This document shows, piece by piece, positions 9,405-21,078 of a stretch of DNA of 64,000 bases. The position numbers and the translations under genes are program-made. The stretch spans positions 468,408,001 through 468,472,000 of the forward strand of contig CM028136.1 of the NCBI GenBank assembly GCA_016271365.2, read 5' to 3'. The notes beneath the pieces were generated by a model. That model was not told the origin of the DNA, did not search any database, and saw only the letters and a program-made list of their open reading frames with translations. Origin of the DNA: Neoceratodus forsteri. Taxonomy: Eukaryota; Chordata; Ceratodontiformes; Ceratodontidae. The first letter of the stretch is position 1. Each line of letters starts with the position of its first letter.

Positions 9405-10744
9405 TCAGGCATTTTTTGGAATTTTGGCACAAAATTTTCAACATGGGGTTTTTGGGACCCCTCCTCATGAATTCTGGCACTGTGATGGTGTTATTTGGCC
9501 CTGAAAGGTGATTTTGTGGTCACTGCACAGAATACCCTTTTCAGACTGATTAATGAAATGACAGTGCCAGTGTTCATGAGGTGGGCACTCAAAAAGCCCA
9601 TGTTGCAAATTTGGTGATTAAAAATCTCAAAAATGACTGTTTTACGACCGTGCATTGTGCAGTTGCTATGCACGCTGGTAAATTTGTGAATTTATAATAT
9701 TTTCATGCCAGATTTTCAACATTGGCATTTTGTCAGACCACGATATGAACAGTACAACTGTCATTTTCCACATCCTGGCCAAAATGTGTTTTTGCACTTC
9801 TGGCTCAGAATAGTTTGGTCACTGGGGAAATCAGTGTTCAGAACAGATTAAGAAAATGACAGTGCCACTGTTCATGAGCAGAGGTCCTAAAATGCCTATG
9901 TTGAAAATTCGGTGAAGATACTCCATAAAATGACTGTGTTATGAGCGTGCATTGCGCAGTTTGTACATATGCTCATAACTTTGTGAATTAATAAAATTTT
10001 CTCTCAAGATTTTCAACATTGCCATTCTTCTGCACCTCCTTATGAACAGTGCAGCTGTCATTTTTCACATCCTGGCCGAAATGTGTTTTTGCAGTTCCGG
10101 CACAGAATAGCACAATCACTATGGGAAATCCATGTTTGGGACATATTATGAAAATGACAGTAACATTGTTCTTTAGCAGAGGGCCTAAAATGCCTATGTT
10201 GAAAATTTGGTGACAAAAGTCCATAAAATGAGTGTGTTACGAATGTGCATTGCGCAGTTTCCATGCATGCTCGTACCTTCGCAACTTTGCAATATTTTCA
10301 CTCCAGATTTTCAACATTGCCATTTTTCCACACCTCCTTATGAACAGTGCAGCTGTCATTTTCACATCCTGGCCAAAATGTGTTTTCACTCTTCCAGCAC
10401 ATAATAGCCCGGTCGCTATGGGAAATCAGTGTTCAGGACACATTAAGAAAATCACACTGACACTGTTCATGAGCAGAGGTCCTAAAATGCCTATGTTGAA
10501 AATTTTGTGATGAGACTCCATAAAATGACTGTGTTAAGAGCGTGTGTTGTGCAGCTTCCATGCACCCTTGTAAGTTTGCAAATTAGTAATATTTTTACTC
10601 CAGATTTTCCACACTGGCATTTGTTCACACCTCCTTATGAACAGTACAGCTGTCATTTTTCACATCCTGGCTGAAATGTGTTTCTGTGCTTCTGGTGCAG
10701 AATACCACAGTCACTGTTGGAAATCGGTGTTTGGGACAGATTAG
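9405..10744. repeat. ~298-bp satellite, about 4.5 units, each an imperfect dyad
   Basis: The landmark GATTTTCAACAT (or variant) begins near 9434, 9711, 10008, 10306 and 10603, giving spacings of 297-298 bp for the last four. Within each unit the block ATTTTCAACAT..TATGAACAG..CTGTCATTTTC is followed about 100 bp later by its reverse complement, GAAAATGACAG..TGTTCATGA..ATGTTGAAAAT. A second dyad is centred on GTGCATTGCGCAGTTTCCATGC. The array is therefore alternating inverted half-units of about 149 bp. The first unit is the most diverged. Confidence 0.9.
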
Positions 10745-12080
10745 GATCGAGTGACTGGGAGGGGGAGTTACTGAGCTCAACTGAGCTCTGACAGGACTGC
10801 TGTAGATTTCTTTGTGGGCAGGAAAAGGTGCCAACACAGGCAGGAGCCCATTACAAAAGGGCAGCCTGCAGCACCGGGAGACACAGAACAAGCGAGCGAG
10901 GGAGGGGGAGTGAATGAGCTCAACAGAGCTCTGTTGGGACTGCTGCCAATTTCTCTGTGGGCAGGAAAAGGCAGCAATGCATATAGGGGCCCAGTACAAA
11001 AGGGCAGCCTGCAGCGGTGGGAGAAACAGAATGAGCGACTGAGAGAGGGGGAGTAAGTGAGCTCAACGGAGCTCTATCGTGACTGCTGCGGATTTCTTTG
11101 TGGGCAGAAAAGGGCGGCAAAGCAGGCAGGAGCCCAGTACAGAAGGGCAGCCTGCAGCACCGGCAGAAATGGAATGAGCGAGTGAGATGGGGGAGTGAGT
11201 GAGGCCATCGAAGCTCTGTCAGGACTGCTGCAGATGTCTTTGTGGACAGAAAAAGCCACCAATGCAGGCAGGAACCCAGTACAAAAGGGCAGCCTGCAGC
11301 AGTGGGAGAACCCAGAATGAGCGAGTGAAGGAGGGGGAGTGAGTGAGCTCAACAGAGCTCTGTTGGGACTGCTGTGGATTTCTTTGTGGGCAGAAAAAGG
11401 CAGCAATGCATGCAGGGGCCCAGTTCCAAAAGGGCAGCCTGCAGTGGCGGGAGAAACAGAACGAATCAGTGAGGGGGAGGGGGAGTGGGTGAGTGAGCTC
11501 AATGGAGCACTGTTGGGACTGTTGCAGATTTCTTTGTGGGCAGAAAAAGGTGCCAACAGAGGCAGGAGCCCACTACAAAATGGCAGCCTGCAGCACCAGG
11601 AGAAACACAAGAGCAAGTGAGAGAGGGGGAGTGAACGAGCTCAACAGAGCTCTGCCATGACTACCATGGATTTCTTTGTGGGCAGAAAAAGGCAGCAATG
11701 CAGGCAGGAGTCCAGTACAAAAGGCCAGCCTGCAGTGCCGGAAGAAATGAAACAAGCAAGTGAGAGAGGTGGAGTGAGCTAGCTCAACGGACCTGTGTCA
11801 GGACTGCTGCAGATTTCTTTATGGGCAGAAAAAGCAGCCAACAGAGCCAGGAGCCCAGTACAAAAGGGCAGGCTGCAGCACCAGCAGAAACAGAATGAGC
11901 AAGTGAGAGAGGGGGAGTGACCCACCTCAACAGAGCTCTGTTGGGACAGCTGCAGATTTCTTTATGGGCAGAAAAACATGCCAATGCAGGCAAGAGCCAA
12001 GTACAAAAGAGCAGCCTGCAGTACTGGGAGAAACAGAATGTGCGAGTGACACATGGGCAGCGAGCAAGCTCAACAGACCA
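10745..12080. repeat. 143-bp satellite, about 9.3 units
   Basis: The landmark GAGCTCAACnGAGCTC, or its decayed form, starts near 10773, 10916, 11059, 11201, 11345, 11495, 11637, 11780, 11923 and 12066. The spacing is 142-144 bp except for one 150-bp unit. Other constant parts are GATTTCTTTGTGGGCAG, CAGTACAAAAGGGCAGCCTG and a GAGAGAGGGGGAGTGA run. It directly abuts the 298-bp array without visible similarity to it. Long minus-strand frames here (for example 11616-11074) are repeat translations. Confidence 0.93.
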
Positions 12081-14675
12081 ACGCCTTCAACATTCAGATT
12101 TGACAAATGCTTGTTTAAAGGGTGATAGATCCCACCCTACTTTATTATTGACAATCTGCAGCATCACACATAGATGACATTGTGATTTCCATTCTGGATT
12201 GATAGGTCATTTTCAGGGTGTGGCTTCAGTTTTACAATTGCTTTTGTAAGCAGGATTACTGGTCAAGGTAACAAAGTGCATTCTTGGGCAACAGGTACTA
12301 AGTATATCAGGCACCTGACTGAGAATGGACAATTTGACCTGTGGTGGATAAAGTTCAGGCCTTAGCCAAGTGCCTTGTTCTAACTGCAAATACACAAATC
12401 AGGTCATTGTTTTGGACTGGGAAGTTAACCAGTTAACCTTGACTTTTTGATGATAGCCATCCACTTGGAACTGACCAACAAAGCTGCCCCAAGTAAAGTC
12501 CAATGGTCTGCATACTGTTAGGTGATATTTTAAGTCCTTGCAGCTTCATTATGCAAGGATCTGGGATTTAGGAGTCCAGACATTTCTCAGCCCTTTATTT
12601 TTCACATCAGTACTTCTGAGGTTGGGTTGGGAGCTGTTCTGTATAAGAGAGTTGCACCCCATTTTGTACATGTGTAGGAAGCTATTCTCCAGGGAACAGA
12701 GGTATGCTACCATGAAGGAGTATGACCTAGTAATGAAGTGGATTGGCCTTGTGATATTACTTTCAGGGTTAGTCTTTCACACTGGTGGTGGATCATGCTC
12801 CTCTTAAATAGCCACTGGTACCTAGCTTTCCAACTCCTTTGGGGTGCATCACTGAGCTGACAAGTTGCACACCATTGCAAATATTTTCTCCAGGAAATGG
12901 TATAATGGCTACAGTCAAACATGCCCCATGTATGCCTCTGAAGGGGAAAGTATATCATGGAGTGTACATCCCGTACCATTGTCATCCCCCCCAACAAGAT
13001 ATGAAGGATCTATGCCATGGCAGAGTTGAAATTAGGGCTGCAGGAGGTACTTGAATCTACTGCATCTGTCTGGCTTGGACTGGACCCTTTATAAAGAGAT
13101 GTAGAGCCTTACAACAGCCTGGAAGGCTTTAGGAGGAGAAGGAGTTTAAGTTATTATTTAATTGCTGATTATTGAGCTAAAGTGCACCTGCTATACCTTG
13201 ATAAATCCCTAATTAGGGGGCCTCTCCCTGGAGCATGACAGACAGTGACAGAAAAATAGAGAGAAATAGAAATAAATACTGGCAGTCTAGGACTGAGCAC
13301 TGAGAACCAAGAGAATGTAGAATGCTATAGTGGTTGCTTTATTGTCCCATTTCATGTTTTTACTGTGATGAAGCAGTGCATCTCTAAAGTTGTATCCATA
13401 AAAATATTTGAAAGAGACAGGTCTGAATAAGGAATTTTCTTGTTTGAACCATTAACCTGGTGTTGTGTACCTTTAATCTAAGCATTCCCTGAACTGCCTA
13501 GTTGACAGTTTATGCTGCCTTGTCACAGTGTCTAATTTATTCTTTTTCATTTTAGCCATTTGCCAACATTCTCCTCCATAATGCAATTTGACATTGGGGT
13601 GGTATACTCTTATCTTCAGTTTTTAACTGATGTTATTTTTTTGTGTCTCACCAAGCTGTTTCACTGCACTGTCTTCCCTTCATATTTGTGCTTTCATTTG
13701 CATCTTGATCTTATTGTCTTCAGCCAGTTTGCTGTCAAGAGACTGAAAGCTAGAATCATTTGCAAATTGACATTGACTTACCTCATTCAGGTTTTTGAGA
13801 TGATATAAACATAGCTTTTGGTACCCATGCCACTTCCAACACTGCAATTGTTGTCTACCTTCTGCTGTATATTTGTGATATCTTCTGATAGTAGTGCTGT
13901 GTAGTCTGCAAAGCTCAGAACTGCACGTAATTCATCTTAAAATGTTTGTCCAGTAACTTTGCTAACAATAATTTACAAATGAATTAGATGCTGGGTGACC
14001 CTAATCATTAATCAATATTTATTAACATTGCCCTTCCAATACACAATAGGGTTAAATACTGGTGGTGTTAATTTCAGATATCTTTTTTCTCTTTGTTTTT
14101 TCCTGTGGAGTAGTTTGTATTAGGAAATCTAGAAATGCATGTACTGTATGCATGGGGTCTCAGGGTGCATCTCTGAATTTGCTCTTGTATCAATAATTGT
14201 TGAACCTCTGAATCAAAAACCCTCAGGCATGACCAGTAGATACATTAGATCCTTGCTTGAAATAAACAAGGCCAACAGTGCTGCTTTTTCTAGAAATGGT
14301 AGAGACTGGAGTCTTCCGAAATTCATTTCTGACTGGCCAAAGGACAGACACTGTATGTGTGCATTGCAGCTTTCGGATCAGAAAATACACTCCTTTGTAT
14401 ATTTCTATCCATACATATGAGCTGCTTAGTGCTTAGGTCTGTAGCAGGATTTGAGTCCTGACAAAAATGACATTTTTGTCTCCACCACACGTAAACTTAC
14501 CTTATGTGGGCCTTTTGGTTTCCATGCTTCTGCTCAGGTGCTACAATTTTAAATCGTTCAATTTAAGGATAAACCTTAAGATGACCTGGATGTCACCATC
14601 TGATCCCATTGTAGGCTGGTGCTCAATGAACACACTGAGACTACCACTAATCACTGCTTGGATTGCTAACTGTCA
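12081..14675. other. No gene or element recognised
   Basis: About 2.6 kb of moderately AT-rich, apparently unique DNA. Frames are short and lack domains. I see no terminal repeats, tails, pol III boxes or splice-flanked exon that I would defend. Confidence 0.5.
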
Positions 14676-14924
14676 GATTCAGATTCTTTATTACAAATAC
14701 ATGCATAAAACATTAGAGCTTGTCACATGTAAAAAATTACACAGTCAATAATAAAATCAATTGAAAACAACATTACTCACTCTCTTATAGTAGCATATAT
14801 CTTAAGTACAAATTTTGCCATAGCAAAGTAGGTAACTGTCCTCAGTATATGACAGTTTAGCAATTTTACTGTCAGCAGGGTCATAATAATAAATTTGTTT
14901 TAAAATAAACAGTCTTATGCTTTT

Positions 14925-15035
14925 CTTCTGTTCTTTTTCCAGTAGAATGCATTCAAACATTAGATGTTCAACAGTCTTCCTCTAATTTTGGTTACATTTA
15001 CAGCAGTTGTCCTGACTAGTAGATGACAAATAACT
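14925..15035 (-). pseudogene. LINE C C-terminal zinc-knuckle region
   Basis: The minus-strand translation contains C-C-x-C spacing followed by TVEHLMFECILLEKEQKK, the C..H....C knuckle found at the C-terminus of many LINE ORF2 proteins. A stop falls within the same stretch. Confidence 0.6.
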
Positions 15036-15362
15036 GGGCCACCTTAACTTCATGTATCAGGCCTAGGCATACACTACAAATAGCTTTTCTTTGCACTGTA
15101 TCCTCAGTATATAAGGTAGGGCTGATAATTTATATTACCCTTAAGCTCCTTCTAAAGTTTCATTTCTGGCAGATCCCCCATTTTAGTCAGATCATTTTGA
15201 AAAAATGTATCAATAAGTCTTTGCTTTAACATATTTATTTATGAGTCTGAATTTTCAAATAGTTCAGGATACCAAATGGAACACAGTCCTACTTATACCA
15301 GTTAATTATCCAGCTTATGGAACCAAGTTGTGCTGCACTCTGTATATGTTGTTAACCCCCAC

Positions 15363-15691
15363 GGAATCCTGGAAAAATGGCAAATTAAAATGAGCAAGCC
15401 CAAAAACAGTGATGGCACTTTGGTGGCTTCAAAAACAGTGACAGTACATGTCAGTGAGTGCATTACCAGTAACAAATGCCCCCCCTCCCGAGGTGCTATG
15501 ACCTTGGAGTTGATTATTTAAGTAAGGGTGTGTGTTGGGCAAAGCCCCCTTCAATAAGGATTGTGTGGTGCAAAGACCCCCACTGATTAATGTTCACACT
15601 GACATTTATCGTCACTGTATTTGAAGTTACCGAAGTGCCATTGCTGTTACTGGACGCGCTCATTTTGAGTCACCCTTTTTATATGAAACCC
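15363..15691. mobile_element. MITE-like element, copy 1 (long imperfect terminal inverted repeats)
   Basis: The left arm (about 15363-15450) and the complement of the right arm (15600-15691) share AAAATGAGC, ACAGnnATGGCACTT and CAGTGAC..ACATGTCAGTG-like blocks, giving arms of roughly 80 bp. The centre GAGGTGCTATGACCTTGGAG..ATTTAAGTAAGGGTG matches the centre of the element at 54084-54397. It interrupts LINE C between thumb and knuckle. No transposase and no convincing target duplication was found. Confidence 0.78.
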
Positions 15692-15694
15692 TTC

Positions 15695-16260
15695 CCAGCA
15701 TTGCTTACAAAGCCTACCTTCCTCCGTTTTTATTATCTTGTCCCAATAACCCACTGCTCTGTTGACAGCCTGTAGTTCAGTTGCCTTCATACCTGACTTT
15801 GGTCTCAACAGAGCTGTGGGTGTATCATTTGGGAAATCAGGAACCATCCAAATGAACAAATTCTATATGGTCTCAACAGTATTTTAATTAGTATTCAGGG
15901 GCCAAATTTCAGCCCCATATAGAAGGTGACTGTTAACAGTGACTTCAAATGCCCTATGCACTGGTATAAAAGTACTCCTTCCAAACTTTCTAGCTAATTT
16001 GTTAATGGCTTTAGTTGTCACTATCCCAACAACTTTGATTCCTTTCATATAAGATTTCCATTACATATTTTTGTAATGAATTCTGTTACTTTCTCCATAA
16101 TGACCTCATTCATACTCCAATGATTATGGGTAAGTTTTCTTGCCCATAAACCATTATTTTAGTTTCATTAATAAATAAATCCAATGTCCTTAAATGGTTA
16201 ATAGTTACCAGCCATGCCCTCTTAAAGAACATGTTTCAGTTGTTACAATTTAGTAGAGAA
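15695..16260 (-). pseudogene. LINE C RT thumb/connection
   Basis: On the minus strand LDLFINETKIMVYGQ is the post-motif-C block (usual N.SKTKIMVYG). It is followed by a YLGV-like region, HLLYGAEIWPL, and NLFIWMVPDFPNDTPTALL then ELQAVNRAVGYWDKI. Frames change several times. The last frame (15859-15647) runs into the MITE. Confidence 0.7.
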
Positions 16261-16599
16261 TTCATTTTTTAATTTTCAATGTTCCTTTCCAAAATTTATA
16301 GCACATCTTGGTCATCCATCTAAAAAGTCTGTACAGAAAACATTTGAAAGTACGTGCCTCTCCCTGTTAACCTCACAGTGCCTTTGTTTATGACAGCATA
16401 GTGCTCACCATGGCAACAGGCTGTGATGTCACAAACAGCAATTGTGTGGTAAGTAGGAAAGGGTCAGATTCAGTTTGAAAGACTCACTGAAATAACTGCT
16501 ACACAATTTACAATATTTAGAAAGACCAGCAGCAGGGGAAAGTGAAAACAATAACATATAACTAGAAAACAATAGAGTTACAACATAATTGATGTAAAA

Positions 16600-17320
16600 C
16601 TAGTGTTTTTAAGCTGTTTTTTATAATAGAGAGTTGCTCTTTAAGGCCAGTCGGTGTTCTTGAAAGTAAAATAATGTCATCTGTGTATAACAAAATTTGT
16701 ACCATTACATTTTTTATTCATGGAAAGTGGGTGTCTATATTATGTGCCTTTTTAACAGGGTTTCAATATATAGGTAGAACAACAGGGGGGTCTAATAAGC
16801 ACCAATGTTTTACTCTCCTCTCAGGGAATATTTGATCAATCACAGCATCATCCCCGGTGACCCTTACTCTGGCTGTAGTGTTATCCTGAAGCATCTTAAG
16901 TATCGAAAGTAGTTTTGGTTCAGTCCCTTGATCCTGAAGAATTTCCCACAGCAGCTCCATGTTTACATTGTCAAATGCACAGCTGATATCTAACAAAGCT
17001 AGATGTAAATTTCCTTCCCTTTGCCTTACATATATATGGATCAGATAGCTGAGGGTAAATATACGATCTAATATACCAAAAGATTTGTAAAACCTTACCT
17101 GATAAACTGGAAACATCTCCTTACTAGTTACAGTTTCCTAATATTGCTAAAATAATTCTTGTGTAAATTTTCATACCAGTGCATAATAACATTATTAGTC
17201 TATACCATGTTGGATTATCCTTTTCTTTTTCTTTCTTTTTTGAATAATGGTTATTATCAAACCCTGATTCTATCCTTTTGGTAGTTTCCGATTATTATTT
17301 AAATGGGTAAATAAGAATGC
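16600..17320 (-). pseudogene. LINE C reverse transcriptase core
   Basis: From 17320 downward: NRKLPKG*NQGLI (RT block 1), then VRFYKSFGILDRIFTLSYLI, motif A as LALLDISCAFDNVNMELLW (about 17000) with catalytic D kept, and a motif B relic near 16790. Motif C is LLYTDDIILLS, with YTDD encoded by the complement of 16676-16687, then RTPTGLKEQLSII. A frameshift separates motif B from motif C. The stretch 16260-16600 between RT and thumb holds no readable protein and may be a further insertion. Confidence 0.82.
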
Positions 17321-17329
17321 AAATATTTT

Positions 17330-18310
17330 TGCCCATACATAGAAAATTCGGCAGAAAAGGTCCTTTAAGTCCATCCAGTCTGCCCCTTGTCCATGCCTAT
17401 TCCATCACCACTGAGCCTACTGTAGTTGGTCATAGGTGTCAGTGTCTCCCCCCATTCCTCTATCTAATAAGCCCCTGTGTCTCTTCCATGCATACTTGAA
17501 GCTCCCCGCAGTCTTTGCTTCTACTACCTCCTTTGAGAGACTGTTCCAGTCATCCACTGCCCTTTCCATAAAGAAGTAAAATGTCCCCTGGTGGCATCAT
17601 TGCATGCTCCCTTGTTCTATTGCCTGCCTTTTTCTGAACTAGACCCTCCACTTGCATCTTGTTCGCTTCTGTGAGGTACTTGTAGGTTTTATCCATGTAC
17701 ACTGTCTCTCCTTCCCTCCTCTCTTCTAGAGAGCAGATGTTGAGTTCCTAGAGCCTTTCCTTGTATGGCTTCTCATGCAACCCCCTCACCATTTTGGTTA
17801 ACCTCCTCTGTACTGCCTTCACCCTTTTAATGTCCTTGCAGAGGTGTAGCCTTCAGAACTGGGCACAGTACTCCAGGTGGGATCTCAGAAGCAAGTAATA
17901 CAATGGCAGCACCATCTCCCTCCTCCTGCTACTAATCCCTCTCCCAATGCATCCCAGCATTCTGCTAGCCTTTCTCACTGCTTTGTCATACTGCCCAGCC
18001 ACCTTGAGGTCATCAGGTATGATGACCCCTAGGTCTTTTTCATACTTGGTGACTGTAAGCTACACTCCTCCCATCTTATACACAGCCCCTGGGTTCTACA
18101 GCTCTCAGTGCACAATCTTGCACTTAATGGCATTTAAACCCAGCTGCCACCTCTTTGGCCATTCTTTCAGTTTTCTGAGATCCCTTTGCATTCTTTCCAC
18201 CCCTTCCTGAGTGTCAGCCCTGTTGTATATTTTTTATCATCTGCAAAAAGACGCACTTTCCCCTCAAGTTCTTCCACAATGTCACCTACAAAGACATTCA
18301 GGCACTGCCT
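17330..18310 (-). mobile_element. CR1 LINE, 5'-truncated, inserted in LINE C
   Basis: The minus-strand translation starts at the RT motif C region (LFADDKK) and runs through the CR1 thumb: LGVIIPDDLKVAGQYDKAV, RMLGCIGRGISSRRREMVLP, and HLEYCAQFW..HLCKDIKRV. It ends with the CR1 3' signature GGGGCAGACTGGATGGAC (complement of 17366-17383), close to the left boundary. It lacks everything upstream of motif C, the usual 5' truncation. Scattered stops show decay. Its homologues are at 24.2, 36 and 59.7 kb. Confidence 0.88.
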
Positions 18311-18319
18311 TATATATTT

Positions 18320-18960
18320 CTGCTGGTACCAAATTGATGCCTGGAAATTTTTTGTACTTTTTTTGTTTTATTGCCCACAATACCTCCACCTATGTTATCT
18401 CTGGCCACGGATCTGCTGCATTATCATATACTTCTGCTCTATTTGTTTTTCCCTCCTTTTGCCCATATATAGCTCTTAAAAAGTCATACAAAATATTGGC
18501 ATAATAAAACATTCTGTATTGACCTCCCTGTTGCTTGTTCCATATGCAACTGAATCCCAAGAGGATTTACTGTCTTTACAAACTAGCATACATTGCAGAT
18601 TTGCCCATAGCTGGGATTTATATTGTTTTTTCTTTTGCATTAACATATATTTATATTTTCTATTTTTAGTCTCAGATAAACTTCTCGTGTGCTCATATTG
18701 TAATTATTTTTTACTAAGCTTGCCAGGTCTTATTGCTGTTTTTTTTGCATTCACCTTCATACCAGTTATTCAATTTTGGTACCCCCTGAATGTTGCAAGT
18801 TCTATCTTCCTTTTCCAGGCCCCTATTATGACATCTGTAAAGTTTTCAAAGACAACACACACATTACATATTTCACCATCCATAGGTACATCTTTAGCAT
18901 TCTTTATTAGGTTCACAAAGCCAGAAACAATTTGATTTTCCTTTAGCAGGTCTGTAATCT
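18320..18960 (-). pseudogene. LINE C linker between endonuclease and RT
   Basis: Basic, low-information sequence on the minus strand (SKKEWDSVAYGTSNREVNTE near 18530-18600) in the position where LINEs keep the linker before RT. The assignment rests mainly on position between the endonuclease end and the RT. Confidence 0.5.
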
Positions 18961-18984
18961 TTTGCTGACAGAAAGGTCTCCACT

Positions 18985-19677
18985 TTATTTTTTAATTTTT
19001 CTTAACACTACCATACATTCATTTGCATCTCCAAGAACCTCTATCATATACATTGCTTTCTTCTTAATGTTATTATTAAGCCAAACTATTATTGGAAAGT
19101 GATCACTTTCACATTCTTCTAGCCCACTAAAGAGTGGGTAAGAAAATGCATATATAAGTGCAATGTCATTTACTGAGCCCCATTTTTGTGGGATAATATT
19201 ACCATGCGAATCCCCTTGATTCTTCCATTCAATATTCTCAGTCAATTTTGAGCAGCCAAATTCAGCAGCTGTTTTCCTCTTTTACTGATATTTCCACACA
19301 TAGTGTCTTATTGGCATTGTTAAGGTGTCATCAATCTCTCAGTTAGTGGAGTATATTCCTAACCCATTGGCTATTCTGGCATTTGTACTTCCATAGTCAA
19401 AACTGGTACATATTTTAATGTTTAATTTATTACTATAAGTACATAGTACAGTAATTTGAAGGCCACCAGTTCTACATCTTTTTAACTTTGGTAAGATGTA
19501 CAAGTTTAAACAGATACACACAGGCTCACCTGCTGTACCCAAACGGGTGCAAAGGAAATAGGGATAACCAAGTTCAAGTTTTTTGGCATCTTTAAATATA
19601 TCAGTTGCAACTAATATTACCAGCCCTACATTAGGGCATCCATATCTAGCTAATCTTTTTGCTGGTATGTTAAACAT
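18985..19677 (-). pseudogene. LINE C endonuclease, main part
   Basis: From 19677 downward: FNIPAKRLARYGCPNVGLVI and PYFLCTRLGTAGEPVCICLN (sheet strands of the exonuclease-endonuclease-phosphatase fold), a GDFNARI-like relic (STNARIANGLG), and at 19245-18985 WGSVNDIALIYAF ending in ESDHFPIIVWL. The last contains the conserved S-D-H catalytic motif, intact. Its upstream start lies beyond the foldback element, at 21079-21290. Confidence 0.78.
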
Positions 19678-19680
19678 GAG

Positions 19681-21078
19681 GGGCCCAATTCTCAAAGCTC
19701 CCAGCATAGCAAAAGGGGCTTGTGCCACAAAGAATGGTGCAAAGTTCTCCTTGCACCAAAAGATGTGCCAGGAGTGAGTCACAAAGGCAGCCTGTGATAA
19801 TCACAGGCTGTGTGTACCAAAGGGTGCTTGTGCCATCAATGCGCCACAAAATGGGATGCAGTATGGTGCAAGGGGGCATGCAGGGCTGATAAAAAGATAC
19901 TTAGAATTTCACCCCTAGAAGGGTTTAACCACTTGCACCACTATCAGAGCCACCCATCATTGTATGCCATGCCCCCTCGATATGCCTGTATATTAGGATG
20001 GTAATAAAATCATTCCCTGTTGATCTAGCAGGACCCCCCTCCCACAGCTGTGATATGCCCATTATATAAACTGTTGCAATAAATCATTCCCTGGTGATCT
20101 AGTGGACCCACCCAGCCCTGATCTGCCCATATGTTACAATGTTGTTACCATCTTTTCCTGGTGGTCTAGTGGACCCCAACCCCCAATCCCAGCAGGTAGT
20201 GCCCACCTTCCTGCTCTCCCCTAAACCTGAACCCCAAGCCAGTGACTGGCATAGCCTTCCTCTCACAACCACTGCTGGCCACTGACTGAATTGTCACTGA
20301 GCGTGTACCGTATACAGTATGCATTCACTGACTGACAGCTCACTCTGAGCTCTCAGTCAATGAGTGTGTACTGTATACAGTACATGCTCAGTGACAGTTC
20401 AGTTGGTGGTCAACCATACTAATGAGAGGAGGGCTGTGCTGGTAGGGGGTTGGGATGGGGGGAATGGGGGACACTATCTTCCAGGGTTGGGGTAGGTTTG
20501 GGTGCACTAGAGCACCAGGAAAAGATGGTAACAATATTGTAATATACAGGAAAATCAGGGCTGGGGGGGTCTGCTAGATCACCAGGAAATTATATTAGTT
20601 AACATTTTACTATATGGGCATATTGGTGCGGGGGGGGGCACTAGACCACCAGGGAATGATTTATTTCAACAGTTTACATTATGGGCATATCAGGACTGTG
20701 GCATCCACTAGATCACCAGGGAATGATTTTATTTAACATTTTATTATATGCACAGATCGGGACTGGGGGGATCTGCTAGATAACCAGGGAATGATTTAAA
20801 TTAACAGTTTAGTTTATGGACAGCTAGGGGTATGAGGGTGCCGCTAGCAACCAGGGATGTGCCAGAGCATGCACAGCCACCCCTCAGCTTGCAGCAAGCC
20901 CTCCGTCTGTGCCATCTGTGTGACACATGTCCACGATTGCTGCAAGCCAAGGGACTTTGCCACCAGGACCCTGCCTGATAGAGAATCAAGTAGAGGGTCA
21001 CTGTCACACCAAGCTTTGACACAAGCTGCCTTTTACCACAGCTTGTGTCAATCTAAGGGCTATTTGAGAATTGAGCTT
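19681..21078. mobile_element. Complete foldback element with tandem repeats in both arms
   Basis: The outermost 16 bases, GGGCCCAATTCTCAAA at the left and AAGCTCAATTCTCAAA as the complement of the right end, match at 13 positions. Inside each arm is a short tandem array in inverted orientation: on the left CCCTGGTGATCTAG-type units at about 20015, 20091 and 20159; on the right six complementary units (CACCAG at 20513, 20580, 20647, 20714, 20782, 20849) of 67 bp. The centre is a near-perfect hairpin, arms 20285-20341 and 20347-20403 around a 5-nt loop. GAG flanks both ends (19678-19680, 21079-21081). No protein is encoded. It interrupts the LINE C endonuclease. Confidence 0.87.

Noticed and set aside
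11074..11616. 180-codon minus-strand open frame and similar frames across 10.6-12.0 kb
   Set aside because: They are translations of the 143-bp satellite; the period is not a multiple of three, and several frames on both strands are open for the same reason.
9405..12080. CRISPR-like array
   Set aside because: Units are 143 and 298 bp with no short repeat/unique spacer pattern, and the sequence is clearly eukaryotic.
13540..13810. Pyrimidine tract plus AG before an open frame, as at a splice acceptor
   Set aside because: The translation is hydrophobic low-information sequence with no domain and no donor site I can support.
18519..18935. 138-codon plus-strand open frame
   Set aside because: Antisense shadow of the minus-strand LINE C linker; T-rich codons give long hydrophobic runs.
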